From positions 620,001 through 684,000 of the forward strand of contig NZ_CP100445.1 of NCBI RefSeq assembly GCF_024227435.1: a DNA stretch of 64,000 bases. Reading direction: 5' to 3'. A program made the position numbers and the translations under genes. Below are positions 8,230-17,720 of the stretch, one piece after another. This DNA is from Natrinema caseinilyticum (GTDB taxonomy: Archaea; Halobacteriota; Halobacteria; Halobacteriales; Natrialbaceae). How positions within the stretch are numbered: position 1 is the stretch's first letter; every line of letters begins with the position of its first letter. Below the pieces are notes generated by a model that saw nothing but the letters and a program-made list of their open reading frames with translations, was not told where the DNA came from and did no database searches.

Positions 8230-10503
8230 TTAGTCCTCCGTTTCGAACGTAAAGTCGGCAGGCAGGTCCCAGAACGAGCGGAAGTGGTCGTCCCACTCCT
8301 CGCTCAGTTCGAGACTCTCGTTGTAGCTCCGTTTCACGACGGGGATGAAGTTCCCCTCGACGACGTCTTCTCGGCGTTGTTCCATCCACTCGTCGACCGG
8401 CATCGCTTCCTCGCCCCGTTGCTCGCGGATGCGCTCCCGTTTCGTTGCCGTTTCCTCCGGATCGACTTCGTACGCACCGTCACCGACCTCCGTCACGTGA
8501 GCACCGTAGACGCGCTCGGCATACTCCGGGTGGACGTGTTCGTCGTTGAGGTCCGCCTCGATGAGTTCGATGTCCCGCTCGAGTGGGTCGCCGAGACCGG
8601 CGCCGCCCCGGTTGACGCTGAGGTACAGGTCGCGTTCGTCGTACTCTTCGAGGAGCGAGGTCCCTCGTTCCTCGAACTGACGGTCGTCGCCGTCGACGTA
8701 GTCGAACATCTGGGAGTCTTCGGGCGTCCCGTCTCGAATCGGGTACTTGTCGCGGTTCTCGATCCGTTCGTCCATGTCGTTGTCTCTGACGTTGTGAATG
8801 TAGCCCGTCGAGGACGGGTAGCCGCCGAACATGCCGGGACTGTTGAACGCCAGCGCGTTCCCGTTGTTCTGCAAGTAGAGTTCGTCGGTTCCCCAGGCCA
8901 TTCGGACCGATTCGAAGGCGGACCCGCCGCGGTACTTGCCCATCCCCGCGCTGTTTGGCTTGAGCCGCCGACCGAGATACAGCGCGGGTTCGAGTAGTTC
9001 CCACACTTCGACCTCGCCGAGGTCCGCTTCGGGGTTCCACATCGCGTACGCGGCATCGAAGCCGTCGGTGAAACCGCGAGCGCCGAACCCTTGACTCGAC
9101 AGTTCGAAGTTCAGCGTCGCGAACGGTTCGCCGAACATGTCGGTGCCCTCCCCCTGGAAGTAGTTGGCGGTATCGCCGTAGCTCGAGGCCATCTCTTCGA
9201 TGTAGCCCCTGGCGTTGAACGATCGCGTTAGCGACCGGATCATCCCCGAGAGCGACGGCCGGAGGAAGTGCCACGCATCGGCCGTCGCCGCTCGGACGGT
9301 GTCCGGATTACACCACGCCCCCTCCGGAGCCGACGTCTCCGTGGCGTAGTAGGCGCCGTCGTTGATCTTATCGTTCGGAATGATCGTCTGGGTCAGTAAC
9401 ACCCAGATCGCACCCTGGAGCGCGCTCGGCGTGCAGTTGAAGACGTGTTCGCCCTGGGCGTCCGCGCCGTCGAAATCGAGTTCGAACGAGCCGTCCGATT
9501 CGATGTTGACCTCCAGGGGCGCGTGCATCATGTCGTCGTTGGCGGACCGTTTCGGCAGGCCCTGTTCGCCCTCGAGCGGGACGTCGGTGAACGTCGGCGC
9601 CCGGTAGCGACCGGGGACGGTGAGTTCCCTGATTCGCTGTTTGAAGTCCCGACGGCCGTCCTCGATGACCTCTCGCACGAATCGCTTGTAGGTGTCGACG
9701 CCCTCCTCCTCGATCAGGCTGTGGACGGCGTCGCGAACCATGTGACACCCGGCGAGCCGGCAGCGCTCGTCGAGTTTCCAGAGTTCGGGCGTTCGCACGC
9801 CCATCTCGGCGCGTTTCTCGTAATCGGCGTCCAGGCGATCGTTCTCGCCGATCTTCATCGCCGGAATGTCGAAGCCGTCGTCGTACCTCGACGTCGGCCC
9901 GACCGGGTCACCGCCGGGCGACGACGCACCGATGTCGACCTCGTGCGTTACGCCGCCCGCCCACGCGACGAGTTCCCCCTCCCAGAAGATGGGGACGATA
10001 GTCTGAACGTCGGTGTTGTGGACGTCGCCGATGTGCGGATCGTTGTTACAGAAGATGTCACCCGGTTCGATGCCCGGATTCGTTTCGTAATCCTGGCGGA
10101 TCATCCACTTTATCGCGTCGCTGGTCGTGTGGACGTGGACGATAATGCCCGTCGACAGCGCGACGCTATCGCCTTCGGGTGTGTACAGCATGAAACTCAG
10201 TTCCCCGATCTCCTTTACGATGGGGCTCGCGGAGATGTTCAGCGCCGTCTCGCGGGCGTTGACCAGTCCGCCTCGAAGCTGTGAGAAGATTTTCTCGTAT
10301 TCGATAGGCGTCTCCGATTTGAGTTCCAGTTCGTCGATACCGTAGCAGTGGCCGGTCTCCTCGTACTGCCGTTCGGCCGTTTCGAGCATCTCTTTGATCG
10401 ACTGTCCGTTCCAGCCGATTCCCTCGTCCGTTCCGGTCTTCTCGGAGAGTCGTTCCTGTTCGGCTCGCACGCGGTCGGTGAGGTTGTCTTGTTCTGAAGC
10501 CAT
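8230..10503 (-). CDS. acxB: Acetone carboxylase alpha subunit (HyuB/oxoprolinase-type)
   Basis: A 757-residue hydantoinase-B family protein, matching the roughly 85 kDa alpha subunit in length. This subunit carries the Mn site where phosphorylated acetone and bicarbonate are joined. The family core FCNNDPHIGDVHNTD is followed by AWAGGVTHEVDIG. His162, Asp165 and His187 have the i, i+3, i+25 spacing that I recall for the Mn ligands of the Xanthobacter enzyme (His150, Asp153, His175). SQGFGARGFTDGFDA and the VNRGGAGLGDPLERD segment are also family-typical. It sits three bases after acxA and three before acxC. An alternative is a carboxylase for another ketone. Confidence 0.88.
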   Translation of the reverse strand: MASEQDNLTDRVRAEQERLSEKTGTDEGIGWNGQSIKEMLETAERQYEETGHCYGIDELELKSETPIEYEKIFSQLRGGLVNARETALNISASPIVKEIGELSFMLYTPEGDSVALSTGIIVHVHTTSDAIKWMIRQDYETNPGIEPGDIFCNNDPHIGDVHNTDVQTIVPIFWEGELVAWAGGVTHEVDIGASSPGGDPVGPTSRYDDGFDIPAMKIGENDRLDADYEKRAEMGVRTPELWKLDERCRLAGCHMVRDAVHSLIEEEGVDTYKRFVREVIEDGRRDFKQRIRELTVPGRYRAPTFTDVPLEGEQGLPKRSANDDMMHAPLEVNIESDGSFELDFDGADAQGEHVFNCTPSALQGAIWVLLTQTIIPNDKINDGAYYATETSAPEGAWCNPDTVRAATADAWHFLRPSLSGMIRSLTRSFNARGYIEEMASSYGDTANYFQGEGTDMFGEPFATLNFELSSQGFGARGFTDGFDAAYAMWNPEADLGEVEVWELLEPALYLGRRLKPNSAGMGKYRGGSAFESVRMAWGTDELYLQNNGNALAFNSPGMFGGYPSSTGYIHNVRDNDMDERIENRDKYPIRDGTPEDSQMFDYVDGDDRQFEERGTSLLEEYDERDLYLSVNRGGAGLGDPLERDIELIEADLNDEHVHPEYAERVYGAHVTEVGDGAYEVDPEETATKRERIREQRGEEAMPVDEWMEQRREDVVEGNFIPVVKRSYNESLELSEEWDDHFRSFWDLPADFTFETED

Positions 10504-10506
10504 CGT

Positions 10507-12654
10507 TCAGTTCTCCTGTGTCAGGTGGAAAATTCGGTGATTGTCCAGGTCGGCCGTGAAGTTCGGTGGGACGACGAACGTGGTAGCGGGAGACTCGACG
10601 ATGGCGAGTCCATCGATGACGTTCCCGGCCTCCAGGTCGGTCATCTCCCATATCGCCGCGTCCTGCCAGTGGCCGTTCCAGTACACGTCGCGCGTCCCCT
10701 TGGCCGCTTCCGCCGGCGGCTCCTCGTCCTGGAGGGCCACGTCCGGTATCTGCGGTTTTTCGGTCGGAACGTGTCCGACGCCGACGGCGCGGGTGATGGT
10801 GTATCCCAGTTCCGGCGACGCGGCCGACCGAGCGTACACCTTGGCGTAGTGGTCCTCGAAATTCTCGATGAGCTGGTCGACCTCTTCCGGCTCGGTGATG
10901 TTCGCGGTCGGGGCCGACACCTCGAGGGTGTTGAGTTGACCCTGGTATTGCATCCGGACTTCGGGGTCGAGCGAGACGTCCTCGGGATCGTAGCCGCTGC
11001 GCTCGAATTCCGCGACGATATCCTCTCTCAAGGTCGCCCACTGGTCGTTGAGCGTCTCGGCGATATCCATCTTCGCCTCGTCGTCGAGTTCCGGGCCGAC
11101 GGGCAGGTCGATGGTCGCCTCGTAGCGGTACTCGTAATCCCCACACGCGCAGCCGAACGCCGAGAACGCGGCCGCCCACGCCGGAACCAGCACGTCCTGA
11201 AAGCGCAGATCCTCGACGTACTGGGCCGCGTGAACCGGACCGCCACCGCCGTACGAGATCAACGAGTAGTTGACCGGCGAATAGCCCTTTCCGAGCACTG
11301 CCGCGTTCACCTGGTTCTGGAGGCGCGACTCCATGAGGTCGACCGCACCCTCGGCAGCCTCGTAGGCGTCGACGCCGAGTTTCGAGGCGATCCGCTCTTC
11401 TATCGCCGTCTTGGCCGCCTCCGTATCCAGTTCGAGGTCGCCCCCGAGGAAGTAGTCCGGGTTGAGAATACCGAGCAGAAGGTCACAGTCGGTGATCGTC
11501 GGCTGTTCGACGTCGCCCTCGACGTTGCAAACGCCGATTTGATCTCCGGCACTCTCCGGCCCGATCTCCATTCGATTCGAGTTCGGGTCGATCTTGACGT
11601 GCGAGCCCGTTCCGGCACCGATACTGTCGAGTTCGACCATCGATTGGTTGAGCAAGTACCGTGCGATGGTGGGTTCCGGATCGACGGAATACGACGAGTC
11701 GGTGATGAGCGACAGGTCGAAACTCGTCCCGCCGATGTCGGTACACACCAGATTGTCGATGTCGAGGTGGTTCGCGACGTAGTCCGCGCCGATGACTCCG
11801 CCGATGGGGCCGGAAATGAGCGTGCTCGCCAACCGTTCCGAACTGTAACTGATGGTGCCGCCGTGACCGGCCATCACCCTGAGTTCGAATTCGGCGCCGA
11901 GGTCGTCACAGGTTTCCATCACGCCGTGCAGTTGTTCTCGAGACGGTTCGGCCGCGTACGCCTCGGCGATCACCGTATTGAGCCGCATGAAATCGCCCCT
12001 CACGGGTTGTATTTCGCTCGCGAGGTACAGCGGGACGTCATCGCCCCGTTCTTCCATCACTTCCCGAGCGATTTCTTTGGCTCGCTTCTCGTGCGCATCG
12101 TTCGCATACGAGTAAATGAAGTTGAAGATCAGGTAATTGATATCCTCGTCGAGGAGGTCGTCGACTGCTGACCGCACCTCTTCTTCGTACAACGGGATCG
12201 CTTCCCGCCCCAACGGGTCCATTCGTTCGCGAACGCCACGAATGAGGTCTTTCGGGATGAACGGTTCGTTGTGCTGGTGCGTGACGGAGTGGAGCCGATC
12301 GGAGTACGAATAGTTCGTGTACGTCTGTCGTGCCCGCTCCGTTCGGAGATAATCTTCCTGTCCCGCAGTGACGATCACCCCGCCGATTTCGCCCTCCTGT
12401 TCGAGCAAGCGATTCAGCATCGCCGTGCCCGAATAGATCCCGGCGGTGAGGGACGGAAACGCGTCGTCAGGCGAGACGTCCCAGTATCCCAGACCGTCGT
12501 CGATGGAGTTACGGAACCCCTCCGATTCGTTTTCCGGTGTCGTCTGTGCCTTTCCGACAGTGAACCCGCCATCGGAATCGATGACGATGGTGTCCGTCAG
12601 TGTCCCACCTGCATCGATCGCCAGTATTTCTGGTTGGTGTCTATCCACGGACAT
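10507..12654 (-). CDS. acxA: Acetone carboxylase beta subunit (HyuA-type ATPase)
   Basis: A 715-residue hydantoinase-A family protein, the size of the roughly 78 kDa beta subunit that uses ATP to phosphorylate acetone and bicarbonate. Residues 11-22 (LAIDAGGTLTDT) form the first phosphate-binding strand of the acetate/sugar kinase fold. The second, VCTDIGGTSFDLSLI, follows the ISGPIGGVIGA segment, and LISYGGGGPVHAA is the third nucleotide-binding block. PAWAAAFSAFGCACGDYEYR is close to acetone carboxylases as I remember them. It is the first gene of the operon, with the ATG at 12654 and a TATA-like box about 65 bases upstream. Confidence 0.88.
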   Translation of the reverse strand: MSVDRHQPEILAIDAGGTLTDTIVIDSDGGFTVGKAQTTPENESEGFRNSIDDGLGYWDVSPDDAFPSLTAGIYSGTAMLNRLLEQEGEIGGVIVTAGQEDYLRTERARQTYTNYSYSDRLHSVTHQHNEPFIPKDLIRGVRERMDPLGREAIPLYEEEVRSAVDDLLDEDINYLIFNFIYSYANDAHEKRAKEIAREVMEERGDDVPLYLASEIQPVRGDFMRLNTVIAEAYAAEPSREQLHGVMETCDDLGAEFELRVMAGHGGTISYSSERLASTLISGPIGGVIGADYVANHLDIDNLVCTDIGGTSFDLSLITDSSYSVDPEPTIARYLLNQSMVELDSIGAGTGSHVKIDPNSNRMEIGPESAGDQIGVCNVEGDVEQPTITDCDLLLGILNPDYFLGGDLELDTEAAKTAIEERIASKLGVDAYEAAEGAVDLMESRLQNQVNAAVLGKGYSPVNYSLISYGGGGPVHAAQYVEDLRFQDVLVPAWAAAFSAFGCACGDYEYRYEATIDLPVGPELDDEAKMDIAETLNDQWATLREDIVAEFERSGYDPEDVSLDPEVRMQYQGQLNTLEVSAPTANITEPEEVDQLIENFEDHYAKVYARSAASPELGYTITRAVGVGHVPTEKPQIPDVALQDEEPPAEAAKGTRDVYWNGHWQDAAIWEMTDLEAGNVIDGLAIVESPATTFVVPPNFTADLDNHRIFHLTQEN

Positions 12655-12716
12655 CCTCTCGGCATATGCTATTTGTTATCAACAACCTTGCTTCGAACCG
12701 GGCCCCATATATATCG

Positions 12717-12728
12717 ATTATTTATAAC
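12717..12728 (-). promoter_or_regulatory. Candidate TATA box for the acxABC operon
   Basis: The minus-strand sequence GTTATAAATAAT lies about 65 bases upstream of the acxA ATG. The neighbouring TATATAT at about 12708-12714 is an alternative. Either would leave a leader of roughly 30-40 bases. The whole 286-base divergent region is AT-rich compared with the flanking genes. Confidence 0.4.
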
Positions 12729-12833
12729 AGATCCGGCGTCAACCCCGTCGAGGGAGGACGCGAAACCAACTGATACGCGCCATGAAAAGTCGTTTCTGGG
12801 AATAATTGAAAAATCGCTCACGAAGTGACGGAT

Positions 12834-12842
12834 GATTTATAG
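12834..12842 (+). promoter_or_regulatory. Candidate TATA box for the acyl-CoA ligase operon
   Basis: ATTTATAGG on the plus strand, about 100 bases upstream of the ligase start, within the same divergent region as the acx promoter. The spacing implies a leader of about 70 bases, which would hold the AGGA ribosome binding site just before 12941. Confidence 0.35.
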
Positions 12843-12940
12843 GTAGATTGATAGTTCGGCGTGTGGAGGGTGCGACACATCCACGACACACGGTACCATG
12901 AACCCAACCAATCAGTCCACCAGTTGTCCAGGATGTGGCC

Positions 12941-14515
12941 ATGAATCGTGACCTCTGCTCCATGGGCGAGTTCTACGAGGAACTGTTCCGTCGGTACGGG
13001 GAGAAGCCGGCCATTAGATACGAGAACGAGATCACCACGTACGCCGATCTCGATGCCCAGTCGGCGAAATTGGCGAGCGCGTTTCACGCGCTCGGGATGT
13101 GTGGAAACAACCGCGTCGCGATCCTCATCGGGAATCGACCCGAGTTTCTCATCACCGAGATCGCAGCGGCCCGAGCGAACGTGACGACGGTCCCGCTAAA
13201 CAGCCAGCTCAGCGACGAGGAATGCGAATACACGCTCTCCGATGCGACGCCCGACGTTCTGGTCGTCGGGCCGACGTTTTTCGATACCGTCCGGGACCTC
13301 CAGCAGCGATCCCAGGAGTGCAGTCACGTCATCGGACTCGGCAGCGACAGCGAACTCCCGATCGGGTTTCACAGTTTCGACGGGCTGCTGGAGAAAGCGC
13401 CGTCGACTCCACCGGAGCCCCACTCGAGAGCGGACGATATCGCGACGATTTTCTACACGGGCGGAACGACCGGCGAGCAAAAAGGGACGCGTCACACCCA
13501 CGAGAGCATCGTTCTCAATCTCTACTCGCACGTCTACGAGTTCGAGGTGCGAAAGGGAGAAATCGGCTTACTCGTCACCCCGCTCTCGCACTCGGCCGGG
13601 TATTTCGCGAAGTCGATTCTCATGCAAGGGGGAACCGTCGTGCTCGATCAGGTATTCGAACCGGAGGCCCTCGTTCAACGCATCGAGAACGAACGCGTCT
13701 CCTGGGTGTATCTCACCCCGACGATGATCGGCGAACTCCTCGACCACCCCGCCATTGCAGACGCCGAGACATCCGCACTCGACACGGTCGTGTACGGATC
13801 CGCGCCGATTCCGACGTCCCGGCTCGAAGAGGGACTCGAGGCACTCGGACCCGTCTTCGTTCAGTTCTACGGGTTAACCGAGGTACCGAACCTCGTTGCC
13901 GTCCTCCCGAAGGCGAAACACGATACTACGGAGGACGAGTGGCTCCAGTCGAACGGAATTCCGGCCCAGCTGGCCGACGTCACGCTACTCGAGTTCGGAG
14001 ACGAGCGCGACGAGTGGGGCGACGACATCGGGGAAGTCGGCGTGCGATCCCCCTACGCGATGGAAGGCTACGTCGACGACGGTCCGACCGCGCCCCGATC
14101 CGACGACGAGTGGATACGGACCGGAGACATCGGCCGCATCGACGACGACGGTCGCCTGTCCATCCTCGATCGGATACAGAACGTCATCGTTTCGGACGAC
14201 CAACTGGTGTACTCGACGAAAGTCGAGAGCGTCGTCCAGCGCCATCCTGCGGTTCGCGAGGTCGCAATCATCGGCGTGCCGAAGAACCAGGTCGACTACG
14301 CCTCCGATGTCACCTTCCGCAGGACCGAACAGGACATAAAAGCGATCCTCTCGCTCGACGACGATGAGATGCTCGACCTCGAGGAACTACAGTCGTTCTG
14401 CCGAGGGCGGCTCGACCCACCGGCGATACCGAAATCGGTCGACACCGTCGGAACGTTGCCCCAGACACCCTACGGGAAGATCGACAAAAAACTGCTGCGG
14501 GACCCGTACTGGTAA
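12941..14515 (+). CDS. AMP-forming acyl-CoA ligase (ANL superfamily)
   Basis: About 524 residues with the adenylate-forming enzyme motifs in order: the A3 phosphate loop FYTGGTTGEQKGT, A5 QFYGLTE, A7 RTGDIGRIDDDGRLSILDR and the A10 catalytic lysine in TPYGKIDKKLLR. It would activate a carboxylic acid to its CoA ester with ATP. I chose ATG 12941 because AGGA lies seven bases upstream; an in-frame GTG at 12935 is the alternative. Its position, divergent from acetone carboxylase, makes acetoacetate a plausible substrate, which is an inference. Its stop codon overlaps the start of the next gene by one base. Confidence 0.85.
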   Translation: MNRDLCSMGEFYEELFRRYGEKPAIRYENEITTYADLDAQSAKLASAFHALGMCGNNRVAILIGNRPEFLITEIAAARANVTTVPLNSQLSDEECEYTLSDATPDVLVVGPTFFDTVRDLQQRSQECSHVIGLGSDSELPIGFHSFDGLLEKAPSTPPEPHSRADDIATIFYTGGTTGEQKGTRHTHESIVLNLYSHVYEFEVRKGEIGLLVTPLSHSAGYFAKSILMQGGTVVLDQVFEPEALVQRIENERVSWVYLTPTMIGELLDHPAIADAETSALDTVVYGSAPIPTSRLEEGLEALGPVFVQFYGLTEVPNLVAVLPKAKHDTTEDEWLQSNGIPAQLADVTLLEFGDERDEWGDDIGEVGVRSPYAMEGYVDDGPTAPRSDDEWIRTGDIGRIDDDGRLSILDRIQNVIVSDDQLVYSTKVESVVQRHPAVREVAIIGVPKNQVDYASDVTFRRTEQDIKAILSLDDDEMLDLEELQSFCRGRLDPPAIPKSVDTVGTLPQTPYGKIDKKLLRDPYW

Positions 14516-15228
14516 TGGAGCTTACAAATCAGGACTCGAATCGACTCCGGATCGAGTTTCAGACCGAGCCGATCGGCGTACTCGAGTCGATACGCCGCGA
14601 GCTATCCGGATCCGCCCAGATCGAACTCGACAACGTGGTACCCGGGTCGGCTAACAGCCACTGGCTCGAGTTCTTCACGATAACCGCCCCGAGCGTCGCG
14701 GACTTGTCCGAGGTCCTCGCCGAGATAGAACACGTCGAGCCGATATTCGTCCAGCCAACGAGTTCGATCTCGAATACGTTCTACGTACTCACCTACATCG
14801 ACGAACACCAGCCCAGACCGACGGCGACTCTCCTCGAGCACGACGCTATTCCGCATCGCATTCTCGTCCAGAATCACGGCATGACCGTCGTCGCGTCCGT
14901 CTCGAGCTGGCAAAAACTAAAACAGTTAGCCGAGAACGTCGAACGCCAGCAACGCTCGTTCGAACTCGTCGGCGTAAAAGAGACCAACGAAATGAGCTTC
15001 CCGCTCGGCGGCAGCAATCTCAAGTACAACCTGCAAGGAAAGTTGACGTCCGAGCAGTTGACGATCATCGAGACCGCCTACCGGTGTGGGTACTTCGAGG
15101 TCCCACAACAGGCGACAGCCGAAGACGTCGCGCGAGAACTCGACATCAGCCAGTCGACGCTGAGCGAGCAGCTCCGAAATGCACAGAACGCGGTTTGGAA
15201 CGTCCTCTTCGGCGATCGGATCCAGTAG
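14515..15228 (+). CDS. HTH_10 (bacterio-opsin activator-type) transcriptional regulator
   Basis: A 237-residue haloarchaeal regulator. The last 50 residues form the HTH_10 domain (TIIETAYRCGYFEVPQQATA, then EDVARELDISQSTLSEQLRNA), the C-terminal DNA-binding module of Bat-like proteins. The N-terminal 170 residues form the mixed alpha/beta sensor or adaptor region typical of these proteins, without a PAS or GAF domain that I can identify. Its ATG overlaps the ligase stop (TAATG), so the two are translationally coupled. It is the obvious candidate to control the ligase and the divergent acx operon, but direct evidence is only positional. Confidence 0.85.
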   Translation: MELTNQDSNRLRIEFQTEPIGVLESIRRELSGSAQIELDNVVPGSANSHWLEFFTITAPSVADLSEVLAEIEHVEPIFVQPTSSISNTFYVLTYIDEHQPRPTATLLEHDAIPHRILVQNHGMTVVASVSSWQKLKQLAENVERQQRSFELVGVKETNEMSFPLGGSNLKYNLQGKLTSEQLTIIETAYRCGYFEVPQQATAEDVARELDISQSTLSEQLRNAQNAVWNVLFGDRIQ

Positions 15229-15493
15229 CTATCCCCGGCGTCTGCGTTTAGCGACTGCGTTCGGCGTTGCAAAGACCGGCGTCCGCGAATCGAACGACTC
15301 CGATTCGCACTCTCCGAATGCGGTTCGCCCGCCGTCGCGGCGGTTCAGGTCGCTCGAATGGACCCGCCGTTCACGCGGACGTGTCCGGCCACGGTCGAAC
15401 GGCCCGAACACGACATTACAGTCGGCCCTTTCGGGTATCGGCCACGAGAATTAATACCGGGAATCTAATTGAATACTACTAGAAATACCGAAC

Positions 15494-17334
15494 GTGTTCG
15501 GCACTGACCCTCCTGACGAACCGGGATCGATACTGGACCGTTTCGTCGACAACCTCCCCGGGCTCGCCTACCGATGCGACCCCGAACTACCGTGGGAAAT
15601 GACGTTTCTCAGAGGGTGCGTCGAGTCCCTCACCGGATACCCCCCATCCGCGTTCGAGCAGGGTGACGTCACCTACGCCAGCCTCATCGCGGACGACGAC
15701 CGTGAATACCTCGAACGGAACGTCAGAGAGGGAATCGATGCCAAACGACAGTTCACCGTGACCTACGGCATCCGGACGCGGGACGGTGACAGCAAACACG
15801 TTTTCGAGCGCGGTGTCCCGGTCGTCGACGACGGCGAGGTGAGGGTTCTCGAGGGTATCATCATCGACATCACCAGGCAAAAGCGGTACGAACGGTGCTT
15901 GAAACGCCAAAACGATCTCTTCGCTCATACCCAGCAGATGGCTGCAGTCGGCGGGTGGGAGTTCGACCCGCGATCGAACGACCTCCGGTGGACCGACCAG
16001 GTCAATCGCATCCACAGCCTTCCGTTGGACGCGTCTCCATCACTCGAGGAGGCGATCGATTTCTACCATCACGAGGATCGACCGATCATACGGCAAGCGA
16101 TCGAGGATTCGCTTCGAGACGGCGTGGCGTTCGATCACGAACTCCGCATCGTCACTCACCACGGCGAGCGACGGTGGGTCCGTGCGAAGGGCACTCCGCA
16201 ACTGTCGGGCGAAACGGTCGTCCGAATCCGCGGCGCGATCCAGGACATCACCGACCGTCGGGAGCGCGAGCAGTCACTTCAGGACGAACAGGCGTTCACG
16301 AAGAGTCTCTTCGAGGCGTTACCGGATCTCCTCTACGCGTTCGACGAAGAAGGATCGTTCACGCGGTGGAACGACCAGTTTCGACGCGTCACCGGCTACA
16401 CTGACGCGGAGATTTCCGCGATGGAACCGATCGATTTCATCGCCGAACAGGATCGGCCCCTCGTCCGAAGACACATCGAGAAGGTCTTCGCGGAAGGCCA
16501 GGCCACGACCGTCGAAGCCCGATTGAAATCGAAGTCGGGCACGCTTACTCCGTACGAGTTTACCGGCGCACCGATGGTGAGCGAAGAGGGGACGCTGCAG
16601 GAACTGGTCGGGATCGGTCGCGACGTTTCGGGCCGCAAGGAGCGCCAACGTCGGTTCGAGGCGGTGTTCAACAACACCTACCAGTTCACTGGGTTGGTTG
16701 ACCTCGACGGATCCCTCCTCGAGGCGAACGAAGCGGGACTCTCGTTCGCCGACGCTGATCGACAGGAGGCCATCGGAACCAAACTCTGGAACGCCTTGGA
16801 ATTCAGTGACGAATCGGGTCGGGAATCAGTTCGCCGGGGATTCGAGAAGGCCAGGTCGGGACATTCGTACCGGAACGAGATCCGAATTCAGGGTGCAGAC
16901 CGGGAGGCTGTCGTTGACTTTTCGATCCGACCCATCACCGACGACGACGGGGAAGTCATCCAGCTCGTTCCGGAAGGACGCGATATAACGGGCCTCAAAG
17001 ACCGGGAGCGTCTCCTTCGAGTGCGGTCTTCGAGCAGTTCATCGAGAACGGTATCGAGCACAATACCGCGTCCACACCGCGGGTGGAAATACGGGTATAC
17101 AGGCGGGACGACGAGGGATGCGTCGAAATCGCCGACAACGGGTCGGCAATCTCCGACGACGAGTGGGTAATGGTGGGTGAGGAAGTACGAGACGAACCAT
17201 CACAGTTGCAACACGGAAGCGAAATCGGATTGTTGCTCGCTCAGTGGTCCGTGTACAAGTTCGGCGGAACCCTCGAGTGCAACAAAACTGACGACACTGG
17301 TAGCGTCGTTACTGTGTCCTTCCCGGTCGAATAA
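15494..17334 (+). pseudogene. PAS-domain sensor histidine kinase gene with an internal deletion and frameshift
   Basis: The frame from GTG 15494 encodes about four PAS/PAC units (for example SLFEALPDLLYAFDEEGSF, then VGIGRDVSGRKERQRRFEAV) and reads normally to GLKDRERLLRV at about 17020. The frame then turns to Ser/Arg nonsense and stops at 17170. In the +1 frame the ATPase side resumes immediately: VFEQFIENGIEHNTASTPR (N box), then CVEIADNGSAISDDEW, ending at 17334. The roughly 150-residue histidine-containing dimerisation region is missing at the junction, and the G1 box lacks its usual DNGPGIP. As written, no working kinase can be made. Confidence 0.75.
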
Positions 17335-17720
17335 CGCCCCGTTCGGCCCCGATGTCGGCACGTCCGTTCGAGAAACCGGGACCGCCCACGTCGACCCGGT
17401 GAGAAAGCCGGAATCGATTGTCGGCGGATTCTTCGCTTCGGGGCGCGTTGTGCCGCCTCAACGGGCAACGGTCTCACTCGAGAAATCGGCGGCCGGGATC
17501 GAATGTGACTCGAGCGAGTCGTGTCGGGACACCGCCATCCCGTCCGCTTCGTTCGTGCTCGAGGTCCAAGGAGGGGACTCGCGATGGAAGCAACTCCGGT
17601 CGATATCTCCGAGATAGCCGTCCCGTCGAACGGTTCGTCGTTGCCGAACGACGATCGATTTCTGGTCGTCCCGACGGAACCCGGTCCGGACACGCAGGTG
17701 GTCGTAGTGGTGGCCGTTGC
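17335..17720. other. 386-base gap without a gene
   Basis: Between the broken kinase gene and the converging small protein gene. I find no convincing reading frame, RNA or repeat. Confidence 0.4.

Noticed and set aside
10525-12171. 548-codon open frame on the plus strand opposite acxA
   Set aside because: It is the antisense shadow of a GC-rich gene. Its reading (Arg/Val/Asp-rich, no domain) fits a mirror of the acxA codon bias, and acxA has full family motifs.
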